Positions 15,965 through 24,201 of a stretch of DNA of 45,859 bases are shown one piece after another. The position numbers and the translations under genes are program-made. The stretch lies in NCBI GenBank assembly GCA_015056865.1, contig SVFM01000020.1:1-45859 (forward strand). The letters run 5' to 3'. Source of the stretch: Lachnospiraceae bacterium (GTDB lineage: Bacteria; Bacillota; Clostridia; Lachnospirales; Lachnospiraceae). Each line of letters begins with the position of its first letter. Positions within the stretch are counted from its first letter, which is position 1. The notes under the pieces are model-generated. The model was given only the letters and a program-made list of their open reading frames with translations, did not search any database and was not told the origin of the DNA.

Positions 15965-17308
15965 TCAGTGAAGAGCGTCCAACAGTGCAATGCCTTCCTG
16001 AATAATCAATTCAGCAACGCCAGCTTTGAAAACGGAACTTTTTGCCTCGTAGCCACCTTCGTCATATGCGTCTTGCATGGGGAAATATCCCTGGTTACCG
16101 TTGGTGAGACAACAAGGAAGGACCAGATCCCATCCTGGGGCTTCTTTTAGACCTAATCCGATGCCGTTAAAAGGCTCGCCCGGGATACCGATCAAGGAAA
16201 TAGGACCTATGGAAATGCCGATCAGATCCATGTCAAAGGAATTTGGTCCATGCTCTAACTGGACCATGCGGGCCGCTTGGGCAACGATAGTGGTCAGTTG
16301 CATGCCTTTGTAAGGTAGTTCATAATCCCTCCCTGCGTTGTGCAGATCGTTGATACGGTGCGCTTCCGGAAGTTCCTCCGGAGAAGGCATGTTGGAAGGA
16401 ATAGAAATAGTGCGCTGTAATCCTTGCAGCGTTTCCACATCAGTATACTGGACCTTGTCATAGGCCTGCAGAACGCCTGCTGTTACAACTCGTCCGATAT
16501 ATTGGGCGTGTTTGTAACCTCTGGATACATCATCAAAATCCATAAACATATCATTTAAGTACCCACCTCTTGGGTGAACGTTTACGTGGTTCACATCCCC
16601 CTGAGCCCCATTGAAGAAGATACACCTGGTATTATCCAGAGTTTTTTCCACAGTTTTTCGCAAAAATCCGGGCCAATCAGCAGATATTTTGCTTCCTCCC
16701 ACAGTGTCCGGATGGTTGCCAAAATTCACCAGAACAAGAGAGTTTCCGTTTTCTTGGTCGAAACGAAGTACGTTGACACGCTCATCCACATTACCTATAG
16801 GATGGAGGATATCTGGATTGTCTACACCGGGATTGGTGCGGACGGAGCCGTCTTTCATGCGGAAACGACGGATAAAGGATATGTTGGATGCGGTACCCAC
16901 CCCGTAACCCATGCGGGCAGGTTTTAGATCATCTAGTGCAAATTGAGCCACATCGGCCATTCTGCCGTAAAGAAACTGAAAATACTCCTTTTCCAGCGGG
17001 TCGGTAGAGGTGTAGAGTAGTTGAGGGCCGGTGTGTGTATGGGTAGAAGAAAGGAAAACACACTCCATGGGAACACCGGTCTTCTCAGAAATATGTTTGC
17101 GGTAAGCTGTACAAGTATCTTTATCCAGACCGCAGTGATCGATGCTAATTAGAAGCACTTTGCTGTTATCACAGGCAAGAGCCAAGGCATTGAGTTCCAA
17201 CTCATCCAGCACTCCATCCGCGTAACGGGGCTTGTAGTAACCGCGTACAAAGATCCCCATTCTGGGGGTTATGTTTCCTCTGGCAAAACCTGCTTGCAAT
17301 CTGTTCAT
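15965..17308 (-). CDS. Neutral/alkaline ceramidase-like hydrolase lacking the catalytic Ser
   Basis: 447 residues, no signal peptide, so cytoplasmic. The fold is recognisable from the opening AGFARGNITPR, the metal-site segments SSTHTHTGP (88-95, H90 and H92) and NFGNHPDTVGG (195-205, H199), and NGAQGDVNHV (233-242). In genuine neutral ceramidases the last segment is GDVSPN with the nucleophile Ser; here the position is Asn. True ceramidases are also secreted and longer (about 650-780 residues). I infer a metal-dependent hydrolase of the same fold acting on a small imported substrate. First gene of the operon; AAGGAG before the ATG at 17308. Confidence 0.75.
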   Translation of the reverse strand: MNRLQAGFARGNITPRMGIFVRGYYKPRYADGVLDELELNALALACDNSKVLLISIDHCGLDKDTCTAYRKHISEKTGVPMECVFLSSTHTHTGPQLLYTSTDPLEKEYFQFLYGRMADVAQFALDDLKPARMGYGVGTASNISFIRRFRMKDGSVRTNPGVDNPDILHPIGNVDERVNVLRFDQENGNSLVLVNFGNHPDTVGGSKISADWPGFLRKTVEKTLDNTRCIFFNGAQGDVNHVNVHPRGGYLNDMFMDFDDVSRGYKHAQYIGRVVTAGVLQAYDKVQYTDVETLQGLQRTISIPSNMPSPEELPEAHRINDLHNAGRDYELPYKGMQLTTIVAQAARMVQLEHGPNSFDMDLIGISIGPISLIGIPGEPFNGIGLGLKEAPGWDLVLPCCLTNGNQGYFPMQDAYDEGGYEAKSSVFKAGVAELIIQEGIALLDALH

Positions 17309-17437
17309 TAGAAAATCTCCTTTTTTTTCAGCGTATCACTAATTTCCTACGGTGTCTATCTTTCGGTGTGACGAATTCAACAGGAAATATGTCCCAAAAT
17401 CATAGTCGAAAATGTTGCTTGCAATTTTTGTGGGTAT

Positions 17438-17465
17438 ATGATATCCTACCTTTACAGTGTCGCAA
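17438..17465 (-). promoter_or_regulatory. Candidate promoter of the ceramidase-like operon
   Basis: On the minus strand TTGCGA (complement of 17460-17465), 16 bp, TATCAT (complement of 17438-17443). It leaves a leader of about 120 nt. Nothing else is evident in 17309-17554; a 64-codon minus-strand frame there lacks a ribosome site and is discounted. Confidence 0.45.
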
Positions 17466-17554
17466 TCATAGATTGTCTGAAGGATAAGGCGGCGGTATTT
17501 TCGATGATCAAATCGATCAAAATTTCTCAACACATTAAAAAGAACGGAATGCAG

Positions 17555-17583
17555 TTGACGAAGGGATGCTATTTTGATACAAT
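17555..17583 (+). promoter_or_regulatory. Promoter of the decayed Rpn-type gene
   Basis: TTGACG (17555-17560), 17 bp, TACAAT (17578-17583): five of six matches in each box. It is intact although the gene it serves is broken. Confidence 0.7.
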
Positions 17584-17621
17584 GTTATTGTAATATCAGT
17601 TATACTGCAGGAAGGAGCAGG

Positions 17622-18319
17622 ATGCAGAAGGATATTGCGGCAAAGAGGCTGGAAGAACATAACGATGTTTTTGCAGATATCTTTAATAATCTGATTTTTT
17701 CAGGACAAAAAGTTCTGGAAGAAGGTACTTTGATCAGTCTTCCAACGGAGGCTTTTACCCGGATGGAGAGGGGCAGACTTCGTCAAGGGAATCGAGATGT
17801 TTGTAAAGCTGATAAAGAGCAGAATGTTTATAGACTTATTTGCGGAATAGAAAATCAAGAGTGCAGAGATAACACTATGCCGGAGCGGATTATGGGTTAT
17901 GACTTTGCGGCTTATGAAAAACAGATTCAGGATAAGATAGCATTGCAGAGTATCTGGCAGCTGCGGAGCAACAGGAAAAATTGGAAGAACTTTTGAAAAA
18001 TAAGGAATATAAGATAAAGCATCCGGAAGCGTTTTTGGATCTGTTTAGTGAGATATCCGGAGATTCCAGATACAAACAGCTTGGAGAAGCTTTGGAAGAA
18101 AGACAAATATCTGAAGGAAAAGGAGAGATGACAATGTGTGTGTTGGCAGACATGTTGGAAAATAGAGGCATAGAAAAAGGTATAGAAAAAGGTATATATG
18201 CTCTGATACAGGACAATTTAGAACAAAATAACAGTCATCAGGAAATTATTACCAAACTGCAAAAATATTTTAATTTGACCAGAGAGAGGGCGGAAGAATA
18301 TATTACCACTCAAGCCTGA
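17622..18319 (+). pseudogene. Broken Rpn-family (PD-(D/E)XK) recombination-promoting nuclease/putative transposase
   Basis: The ATG at 17622 has a good ribosome site (GAAGGAG). The first 105 residues match the N-terminus common to these Lachnospiraceae proteins: KRLEEHNDVFADIFNN, ICGIENQE (the nuclease-core segment) and MPERIMGYDFAAYEKQI. The frame then runs into 20 unrelated codons and a stop at about 17996. The C-terminal part resumes in another frame from about 17936 (DSIAEYLAAAEQQEKLEELL…) to 18319, including the EKGIEKG repeat. Intact relatives are roughly 300 or more residues, so the central part of the nuclease domain is missing. The best reading is an internal deletion that also shifted the frame. 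Confidence 0.75.
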
Positions 18320-18334
18320 TCAGGAGATTTGGTG

Positions 18335-18363
18335 TTGCACATTTCTTTGCTTTTCGCTATAAT
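18335..18363 (+). promoter_or_regulatory. Promoter of the aconitase-family gene
   Basis: TTGCAC (18335-18340), 17 bp, TATAAT (18358-18363). It lies inside the longest open frame and so sets the real start at 18410. Confidence 0.8.
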
Positions 18364-18409
18364 AGCAAAGGATACGCATGTGAAAGCGATACATACAAGG
18401 AGGATTCTC

Positions 18410-20698
18410 ATGATAAAATTGACAGAAGGCGGCGCCTATCTGGTTGGTGGTACACAGATCGTGTATGATGGACCTCAGGCAGCTGCAGAACTGAAAGTAA
18501 AGACTGGAAAAGAAATTACTCGCCGGGAGGCAGCACAGAATACCATTGCTTATGATATTCTGAAGAGCCACAACACCTCCGGCAATATGGATAAGTTAAA
18601 GATTCGTTTTGATAAACTGACTTCTCACGATATTACCTTTGTGGGCATTATTCAGACAGCCAGAGCATCGGGACTGGAGAAGTTTCCCATGCCTTATGTG
18701 CTGACCAACTGCCACAATTCCCTGTGTGCAGTGGGTGGTACCATCAATGAAGATGACCACATGTTTGGTCTGTCCTGCGCTAAGAAGTACGGAGGCGTTT
18801 ACGTGCCTCCCCATCAGGCAGTTATCCATCAGTTTGCCAGAGAGATGCTGGCTGGTGGCGGGAAGATGATCCTGGGTTCTGACTCCCACACCCGCTATGG
18901 TGCTTTGGGAACCATGGCCATGGGTGAAGGTGGTCCCGAGTTGGTAAAACAGCTGCTGAATCAGACCTACGATATCAATATGCCCGGGGTAGTGGCAGTG
19001 TATCTGACCGGCGCACCTGTGAAGGGTGTGGGCCCTCAGGACGTAGCCCTGGCTATTATCGGTGCTGTGTTTAAAAATGGTTATGTGAAGAATAAAGTGA
19101 TGGAGTTTGTGGGTCCCGGCGTGGCTTCCTTAAGCGCGGACTTCCGTATCGGTGTGGATGTTATGACCACGGAGACTACTTGCCTGTCCTCCATCTGGCA
19201 GACCGATGCACAGATTGAAGAGTTTTATGAGATCCACGGCAGAAAAGAAGAATATCAGGAATTGAACCCCGGGGAAGTGGCATACTATGACGGCTTGATC
19301 GAGGTGGATCTGTCCCAGATCAGACCTATGATTGCTATGCCTTTCCATCCCAGCAATACCTATACCATCGAGGAACTGAATGCCAACCTGCTGGATATCC
19401 TGGCAGAAACGGAAAAGAAGGCTATGGTCAGTCTGGACGGCGCAGTGGAGTACAGCCTGAGAGACAAAGTAAAGAACGGTAAGTTTGTGGTAGAGCAGGG
19501 TATTATTGCAGGTTGTGCAGGTGGTGGCTTTGAAAATATTTGTGCCGCAGCAGACATTCTGAAGGGCCGGTACATTGGTGCGGATGAGTTTACTTTGAGT
19601 GTATATCCTGCGTCCATGCCGATTTACATGGAGCTGATCCGAAATGGTTGCGCAGCCACGATTCTGGAGACCGGTGCAGTGATGAAGACGGCCTTCTGCG
19701 GTCCTTGCTTCGGTGCAGGGGATACTCCCGCCAACAATGCATTCAGTATCCGTCATTCCACCAGAAACTTCCCCAACAGAGAAGGTTCCAAGCTGCAAAA
19801 CGGCCAGATATCCTCTGTAGCCCTGATGGATGCGCGTTCTATTGCAGCCACAGCAGCTAACAAGGGTGTACTGACTCCGGCAACGGATTTTGATGGTGAG
19901 ATTGGTAAATATAAATATTATTTTGACAGCAAGATTTATGCAAACCGGGTTTATGACTCCAAGGGTGTAGCAGATCCTTCCCAGGAGATCCACTTTGGTC
20001 CCAATATTAAGGACTGGCCCGCAATGGGAGCTCTGCCGGAAAACATGGTGCTGAAAGTGGTTTCCGAGATCCACGATCCTGTGACCACCACGGATGAATT
20101 GATTCCTTCCGGAGAAACTTCCTCTTATCGTTCCAATCCTTTGGGTCTGGCTGAGTTTACTTTAAGCCGCAAGGATCCTGAGTATGTGGGGCTGGCCAAG
20201 GAGATCCAGAAGGCTGAGAAGGCCCGCATGGAGGGCAAGTGTCCCTGCGAAGCCCAGCCCGAGGTAAAGGCTGTAATGGATGCAGTGAAAAAGCAGTTTG
20301 GGGATGTGAGCCACGAAAATACCGGTTTTGGCTCCACCATCTTTGCGGTAAAGCCCGGTGATGGTTCCGCTAGAGAACAGGCAGCTTCCTGCCAGAAGGT
20401 GCTTGGCGGCTGGGCAAACATTGCCAATGAGTACGCAACCAAAAGATACCGTTCTAACCTGATCAACTGGGGCATGCTGCCCTTCCTGATCCCGGAGGGG
20501 GATCTGCCCTTTGAACGTCTGGACTATCTGTTCATTCCCGGCATTAAGAAGGCAGTGGAGGAAAAGGTATCTGAGATTAAGGCATATACAGTCAAGGAAG
20601 ATGGCCTGAAGGAGTTTAGTTTGAAGCTGGGCGACCTGACAGATGAAGAAAGACAGATCATTCTGAAGGGATGCCTGATCAATTATAATCGAGTTTAA
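18410..20698 (+). CDS. Aconitase-superfamily hydratase (YbhJ-like)
   Basis: 762 residues from the ATG at 18410 (AAGGAGG just upstream). The three iron-sulfur Cys ligands are in place: C369 in GCAGG, and C430 and C433 in CGPC, with spacing like that of mitochondrial aconitase. [11 protein letters not shown] (about 158) and NFPNREGS (about 462) are the usual substrate-site segments, and the swivel domain is C-terminal. The first Cys motif is GCAGG rather than the GSCTN of true aconitase, so the substrate may differ from citrate. It stands alone with its own promoter and terminator, without citrate synthase or isocitrate dehydrogenase nearby. Confidence 0.85.
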   Translation: MIKLTEGGAYLVGGTQIVYDGPQAAAELKVKTGKEITRREAAQNTIAYDILKSHNTSGNMDKLKIRFDKLTSHDITFVGIIQTARASGLEKFPMPYVLTNCHNSLCAVGGTINEDDHMFGLSCAKKYGGVYVPPHQAVIHQFAREMLAGGGKMILGSDSHTRYGALGTMAMGEGGPELVKQLLNQTYDINMPGVVAVYLTGAPVKGVGPQDVALAIIGAVFKNGYVKNKVMEFVGPGVASLSADFRIGVDVMTTETTCLSSIWQTDAQIEEFYEIHGRKEEYQELNPGEVAYYDGLIEVDLSQIRPMIAMPFHPSNTYTIEELNANLLDILAETEKKAMVSLDGAVEYSLRDKVKNGKFVVEQGIIAGCAGGGFENICAAADILKGRYIGADEFTLSVYPASMPIYMELIRNGCAATILETGAVMKTAFCGPCFGAGDTPANNAFSIRHSTRNFPNREGSKLQNGQISSVALMDARSIAATAANKGVLTPATDFDGEIGKYKYYFDSKIYANRVYDSKGVADPSQEIHFGPNIKDWPAMGALPENMVLKVVSEIHDPVTTTDELIPSGETSSYRSNPLGLAEFTLSRKDPEYVGLAKEIQKAEKARMEGKCPCEAQPEVKAVMDAVKKQFGDVSHENTGFGSTIFAVKPGDGSAREQAASCQKVLGGWANIANEYATKRYRSNLINWGMLPFLIPEGDLPFERLDYLFIPGIKKAVEEKVSEIKAYTVKEDGLKEFSLKLGDLTDEERQIILKGCLINYNRV

Positions 20699-20717
20699 AA
20701 ATAAAAGAACCAATAGA

Positions 20718-20758
20718 GGGCGAGTGCAGATGTAACAGGTTGCACCCGCCTGTTTTTT
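20718..20758 (+). terminator. Terminator of the aconitase-family gene
   Basis: GGCG plus GTGCA (20719-20728) pairs with TGCAC plus CGCC (20741-20750) with one mismatch, followed by TGTTTTTTCTTTTT. Confidence 0.88.
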
Positions 20759-20766
20759 CTTTTTAC

Positions 20767-20795
20767 GTATAATTCCCCCAAAAGAGGCAAGACTA
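20767..20795 (+). promoter_or_regulatory. Sigma-F-type (forespore) promoter of the spoIIQ-like gene
   Basis: GTATA (20767-20771), 14 bp, GGCAAGACTA (20786-20795). Both boxes match the published Bacillus sigma-F consensus (GYWTA, about 15 bp, GGNNANAHTR) at every defined base; the spacer is one base short. Bacillus spoIIQ is a sigma-F gene, which agrees with the product. Confidence 0.7.
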
Positions 20796-20846
20796 ACCAT
20801 AGCATAAGGAAAACTTAAGTGTGGTGTCACACAGATGGGAGAATAT

Positions 20847-21794
20847 ATGAGGAGACGAAGAAGAAATAATGCCAAAAAAGAACGTATCATCATGATTGCT
20901 TCAACCGTTTTAGTGCTGGGTGGGTTGACTCTGACCGGAGTTTATCTGAGAAACAATCATGCTAAAGATCAGGATGACGGGTACAGCATCGATTTCAGCG
21001 CCCTGGAGAAAGATCAGGAACCGGTGGAGGATCTGGTGCCGGAATTTTTGCCGGACAATAAAGGTATCAAAAATAACCTGGTAGAGATGGATGAGGAACT
21101 GGATCTTTCCCAGCCTTTGGAAGAGGCGGATTCCGGTGATGTAAAGATTCCCGGCCTGACGCTGCAGGAACATGAGAAACCAAAGGATTCCAAAAAGCCG
21201 ACAGATCAGGAGCAGCCCCCCAAATCAGATGTACCCGCCGAGGAGCAAACATCGGATAAAAGCTTAAAACAGCAGACGCTGGCTGACGAGGCAGCTATGG
21301 CGGCAGATGCAGCCAAGGAGCAGGGGAACGTGGCCGGGCAGACCGATTCTCAGGAGACAGTTAAGCCCCAGATCAGCAGTAGTTTCCAGCCTGGGGATAG
21401 ACTGGTGTGGCCGGTGAGCGGAACAGTCCTTATCGAATATAGTATGGACAAAACGGTGTATTTTACTACTCTGCAGCAGTACAAATACAATCCTGGTCTG
21501 GTGGTGTCTGCCACAAAGGGAGATCAAATTACTGCAGCTGCTGCCGGTACTGTGACAGAAGTATTCTTTGACGAAGAGATTGGCAATGCAGTGCGAGTGG
21601 ACATTGGTGGCGGCTATGTGGCAACCTACGGACAACTGGAAGAAGTGCAGGTTTCAAAGGGAAGTGTAGTGCAGGTTGGCACTCTGCTTGGGTATGTGGC
21701 TTCGCCTACCAAGTATTATGTGTTGGAAGGAACCAATGCATACTTTTCCCTGACCAAGGATGGCAAGCCTGTAGATCCTCTGGGTCAGCTGTAA
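20847..21794 (+). CDS. spoIIQ: SpoIIQ-like forespore protein with a degenerate LytM (M23) domain
   Basis: 315 residues from the ATG at 20847, which has GGGAGA at a proper distance; the ATG at 20835 lacks one. A short Arg-rich cytoplasmic tail and one helix (about 16-36) come first, then a long acidic Pro/Glu/Lys linker, then a LytM domain in about the last 130 residues ending in PVDPLGQL. All the zinc ligands are lost: the HxxxD region reads NPGLVV, YaHL reads YGQL, and HLHFE reads NAYFSL. It is therefore a binding rather than a cutting domain, as expected of SpoIIQ, which pairs with SpoIIIAH to join mother cell and forespore. The sigma-F-type promoter supports this. A vegetative M23-like scaffold is the alternative. 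Confidence 0.72.
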   Translation: MRRRRRNNAKKERIIMIASTVLVLGGLTLTGVYLRNNHAKDQDDGYSIDFSALEKDQEPVEDLVPEFLPDNKGIKNNLVEMDEELDLSQPLEEADSGDVKIPGLTLQEHEKPKDSKKPTDQEQPPKSDVPAEEQTSDKSLKQQTLADEAAMAADAAKEQGNVAGQTDSQETVKPQISSSFQPGDRLVWPVSGTVLIEYSMDKTVYFTTLQQYKYNPGLVVSATKGDQITAAAAGTVTEVFFDEEIGNAVRVDIGGGYVATYGQLEEVQVSKGSVVQVGTLLGYVASPTKYYVLEGTNAYFSLTKDGKPVDPLGQL

Positions 21795-21809
21795 CAGAAA
21801 GGAAAGCAT

Positions 21810-23024
21810 ATGTATATTGTAAACGGGCATATTCTTACCATGTCTCAAAAGCAGGAATCTGTTGAGAATGCAGCAGCCTGCGTGGAAGAGTACCCGGTGG
21901 GGAACATTCGGATCCTGCAGGGAAAAATTGCAGAGATCGGAGACATTCCCGTGCGCCCCGGACAGAAGGAACAAGTGCTGGATGTGTCCGGGGCGCTTGT
22001 GATGCCGGGATTGATCGAAGCGCATTGCCATATGGGTATTACAGAAGAGAAAAAAGGCATGGAAGGAGATGACTGCAACGAAACCGTGAATCCGGTCACC
22101 CCCTATCTGCGTGCTATTGACGCCATTGACAGCATGGATGCAGCTTTTGATGATGCAGTGCGTGCAGGTATCACATCAGCCATGATCGGTCCGGGCAGTT
22201 CCAATGTAGTGGGAGGACAGTTTGCTTTTGTAAAGACCAAGGGCAGACGGATTGATGATCTGATCGTCAGGGCGCCTGCGGCTATGAAGGTAGCTTTTGG
22301 AGAAAACCCCAAAGCAAATTATTCCGGTCAGGGAAAGAGTCCTGTCACACGCATGTCCATTGCATCTATTTTGCGGCAAGAGTTGTTTGAGGCACGTGGG
22401 TACCTGAACAAAAAAGAGAAGGCCCTGGAATCGGGAGAATATTTTGAGGAAGACTATCAAAAAGAATGCTGGATCCCGGTGCTAAAAAAACAGATCCCCT
22501 TGAAAGCCCATGTGCACCGGGCGGACGATATTCTGACTGCCATCAGGATTGCCAGGGAATATGATCTGGATATGACCTTGGATCACTGCAGTGAGGGACA
22601 TTTGATTGCCGGGGAATTGGCGGCAGAAGGATTTCCGGCCATTGTAGGACCGGATCTGGCAAGCCGCAGTAAAATCGAGGTCCAGAATATGGCCTTTAAG
22701 ACCGTGGGGATTTTAAACAAGGCCGGACTTATGACGGCGGTCACCACAGATCATCCGGTATCTCTGATCCAGTCTCTGCCTCTGTGTGTGGGGCTGGCAG
22801 TAAAAGCCGGACTTCCTATGGTGGAAGGCTACCGATCCATGACCATCTATCCTGCCAGGATCTGCGGCGTGGCGGACAGGGTGGGCAGCCTGGAAGTGGG
22901 TAAGGACGCAGACATTGCCATTTTTACCGGGAATCCTATGGAGATATTTACAGAAACTCTTTACACCATAATTGATGGAAAAATTGTTTGTGGCCCTTTA
23001 CCCGAAGATGGAATTGGGATATAA
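21810..23024 (+). CDS. Amidohydrolase-superfamily metal-dependent hydrolase (imidazolonepropionase-like)
   Basis: 404 residues. The N- and C-terminal beta-sandwich strands enclose a TIM barrel. The metal ligands are EAHCHMG (about 70-76), KAHVH (about 233-237), LDHCSEGH (about 257-264) and the Asp in TTDHP (about 311). The end reads GSLEVGKDADIAIFTGNP. The family includes imidazolonepropionases and dipeptidases; a hydrolysed C-N bond is likely but the substrate cannot be read. It starts 15 bp after the spoIIQ-like gene with AAAGGAAA before the ATG, so it may be read through from the forespore promoter. Confidence 0.88.
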   Translation: MYIVNGHILTMSQKQESVENAAACVEEYPVGNIRILQGKIAEIGDIPVRPGQKEQVLDVSGALVMPGLIEAHCHMGITEEKKGMEGDDCNETVNPVTPYLRAIDAIDSMDAAFDDAVRAGITSAMIGPGSSNVVGGQFAFVKTKGRRIDDLIVRAPAAMKVAFGENPKANYSGQGKSPVTRMSIASILRQELFEARGYLNKKEKALESGEYFEEDYQKECWIPVLKKQIPLKAHVHRADDILTAIRIAREYDLDMTLDHCSEGHLIAGELAAEGFPAIVGPDLASRSKIEVQNMAFKTVGILNKAGLMTAVTTDHPVSLIQSLPLCVGLAVKAGLPMVEGYRSMTIYPARICGVADRVGSLEVGKDADIAIFTGNPMEIFTETLYTIIDGKIVCGPLPEDGIGI

Positions 23025-23094
23025 TAACTTATAGCATTGGATTGGGACAAGATACCTTTTGCCCCGGTCCGCATATGATATAGACAAGGAAATT

Positions 23095-23120
23095 GGCTGC
23101 TGATCGGTTTGATCAGCGGC
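23095..23120 (+). other. Hairpin in the leader of ddl
   Basis: GCTGCTGATC (23096-23105) pairs with GATCAGCGGC (23111-23120) around a 5-nt loop. There is no proper T run after it, so it is a weak terminator or a transcript-stabilising hairpin. No clear promoter is visible in 23025-23154. Confidence 0.45.
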
Positions 23121-23154
23121 TGTTAAGCTTGTTAAAGATAAGGAGCATAAAATT

Positions 23155-24201
23155 ATGAAGATTGTTGTTTTGGCAGGCGGAATCAGCACGGAAAGAGATG
23201 TATCTTTGTCCACGGGACGTATGATCTATCAGGCCCTTCGCAAGAACGGACACCGGGTGATCCTGCTGGATTCCTTCTTAGGATACCAGGGAGAGGATGC
23301 GGAGCGTGCCTTTGAAGTGGAGAAAGACTGGGCAGGTCAGGTGGAGGGAGTTAAGGAAGTGAATCCTGACTTGGAGCAGATCAAGGCGATGCGGCCAGAT
23401 TTCAAGCAAAATTTCTTTGGACCCAATGTGATCAGGCTGTGCCAGGAGGCAGATATCGTATTTATGGCACTGCACGGCGGTGATGGAGAAAACGGCAAGA
23501 TCCAGGCTTATTTTGACTTGATGGGGATTACATACACCGGCACAGATTATGTCAGCTCTGCCATGGCCATGGATAAAAATATTGCAAAAGAAATGTTCCG
23601 TGCAAACGGGGTTCCAACCCCGGAGGGCTTTCAGCTTTCCAGAGGCCAGAATCACCCCTGCCCGTCTTTTCCCTGCGTGGTAAAGGCCAGCTGCGGCGGT
23701 TCCAGCGTAGGGGTTTCCATTGCGCACAATGAGCAGGAGTATGAGCAGGCACTGGCTGAGGGCTTTAAGTACGACCCTGAAGTGGTGGTGGAGAAATACA
23801 TAAAGGGACGTGAGTTCTCCGTGGGTGTGATAGGGGGCAAGGCATTGCCTATCATAGAGATCGCGCCCAAGGTGGGCTTTTACGATTATAAGAATAAATA
23901 CCAGGCTGGCAGTGCAGTAGAGACTTGTCCTGCCCAGATCAGTCCGGAAAAGACTGCAGAGATGCAGCAGATCGCAGAGAAGGTGTTTCAAGTGCTGCGC
24001 CTGAAAAACTATGCTCGCATGGATTTTATGATGGAAGAGGGGACAGGGAAATTATATTGCCTGGAAGCCAATACCCTGCCCGGCATGACTCCTACCTCAC
24101 TGCTGCCTCAGGAGGCACAGGCTATCGGCATGAGTTTTGAACAGCTCTGCGAAAAGATTATTGAAATTTCTTTGGAAAGTAGGAAAGAAGCATCATGCTG
24201 A
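23155..24201 (+). CDS. ddl: D-alanine--D-alanine ligase
   Basis: 348 residues with the ATP-grasp layout: LAGGISTERDVSLSTG at the N-terminus, ALHGGDGENG (about 103-112), KASCGGSSVGVS (about 178-189), EKYIKGREFSVGV, and the metal and product end YCLEANTLPGMTPTSLLP. The omega-loop reads FYDYKNKY with Tyr, as in D-Ala-D-Ala enzymes, rather than the Phe or His variants of D-Ala-D-Lac ligases, so intrinsic vancomycin resistance is not suggested. AAGGAGC precedes the ATG. It overlaps murF by 7 bp, making a peptidoglycan-precursor pair. Confidence 0.95.
   Translation: MKIVVLAGGISTERDVSLSTGRMIYQALRKNGHRVILLDSFLGYQGEDAERAFEVEKDWAGQVEGVKEVNPDLEQIKAMRPDFKQNFFGPNVIRLCQEADIVFMALHGGDGENGKIQAYFDLMGITYTGTDYVSSAMAMDKNIAKEMFRANGVPTPEGFQLSRGQNHPCPSFPCVVKASCGGSSVGVSIAHNEQEYEQALAEGFKYDPEVVVEKYIKGREFSVGVIGGKALPIIEIAPKVGFYDYKNKYQAGSAVETCPAQISPEKTAEMQQIAEKVFQVLRLKNYARMDFMMEEGTGKLYCLEANTLPGMTPTSLLPQEAQAIGMSFEQLCEKIIEISLESRKEASC

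Noticed and set aside
19130..20074. 314-codon minus-strand open frame opposite the aconitase-family gene
   Set aside because: Antisense shadow without motif, ribosome site or promoter.
23095..23120. Strong terminator before ddl
   Set aside because: The stem is good but no T run follows, so it is listed only as a hairpin.
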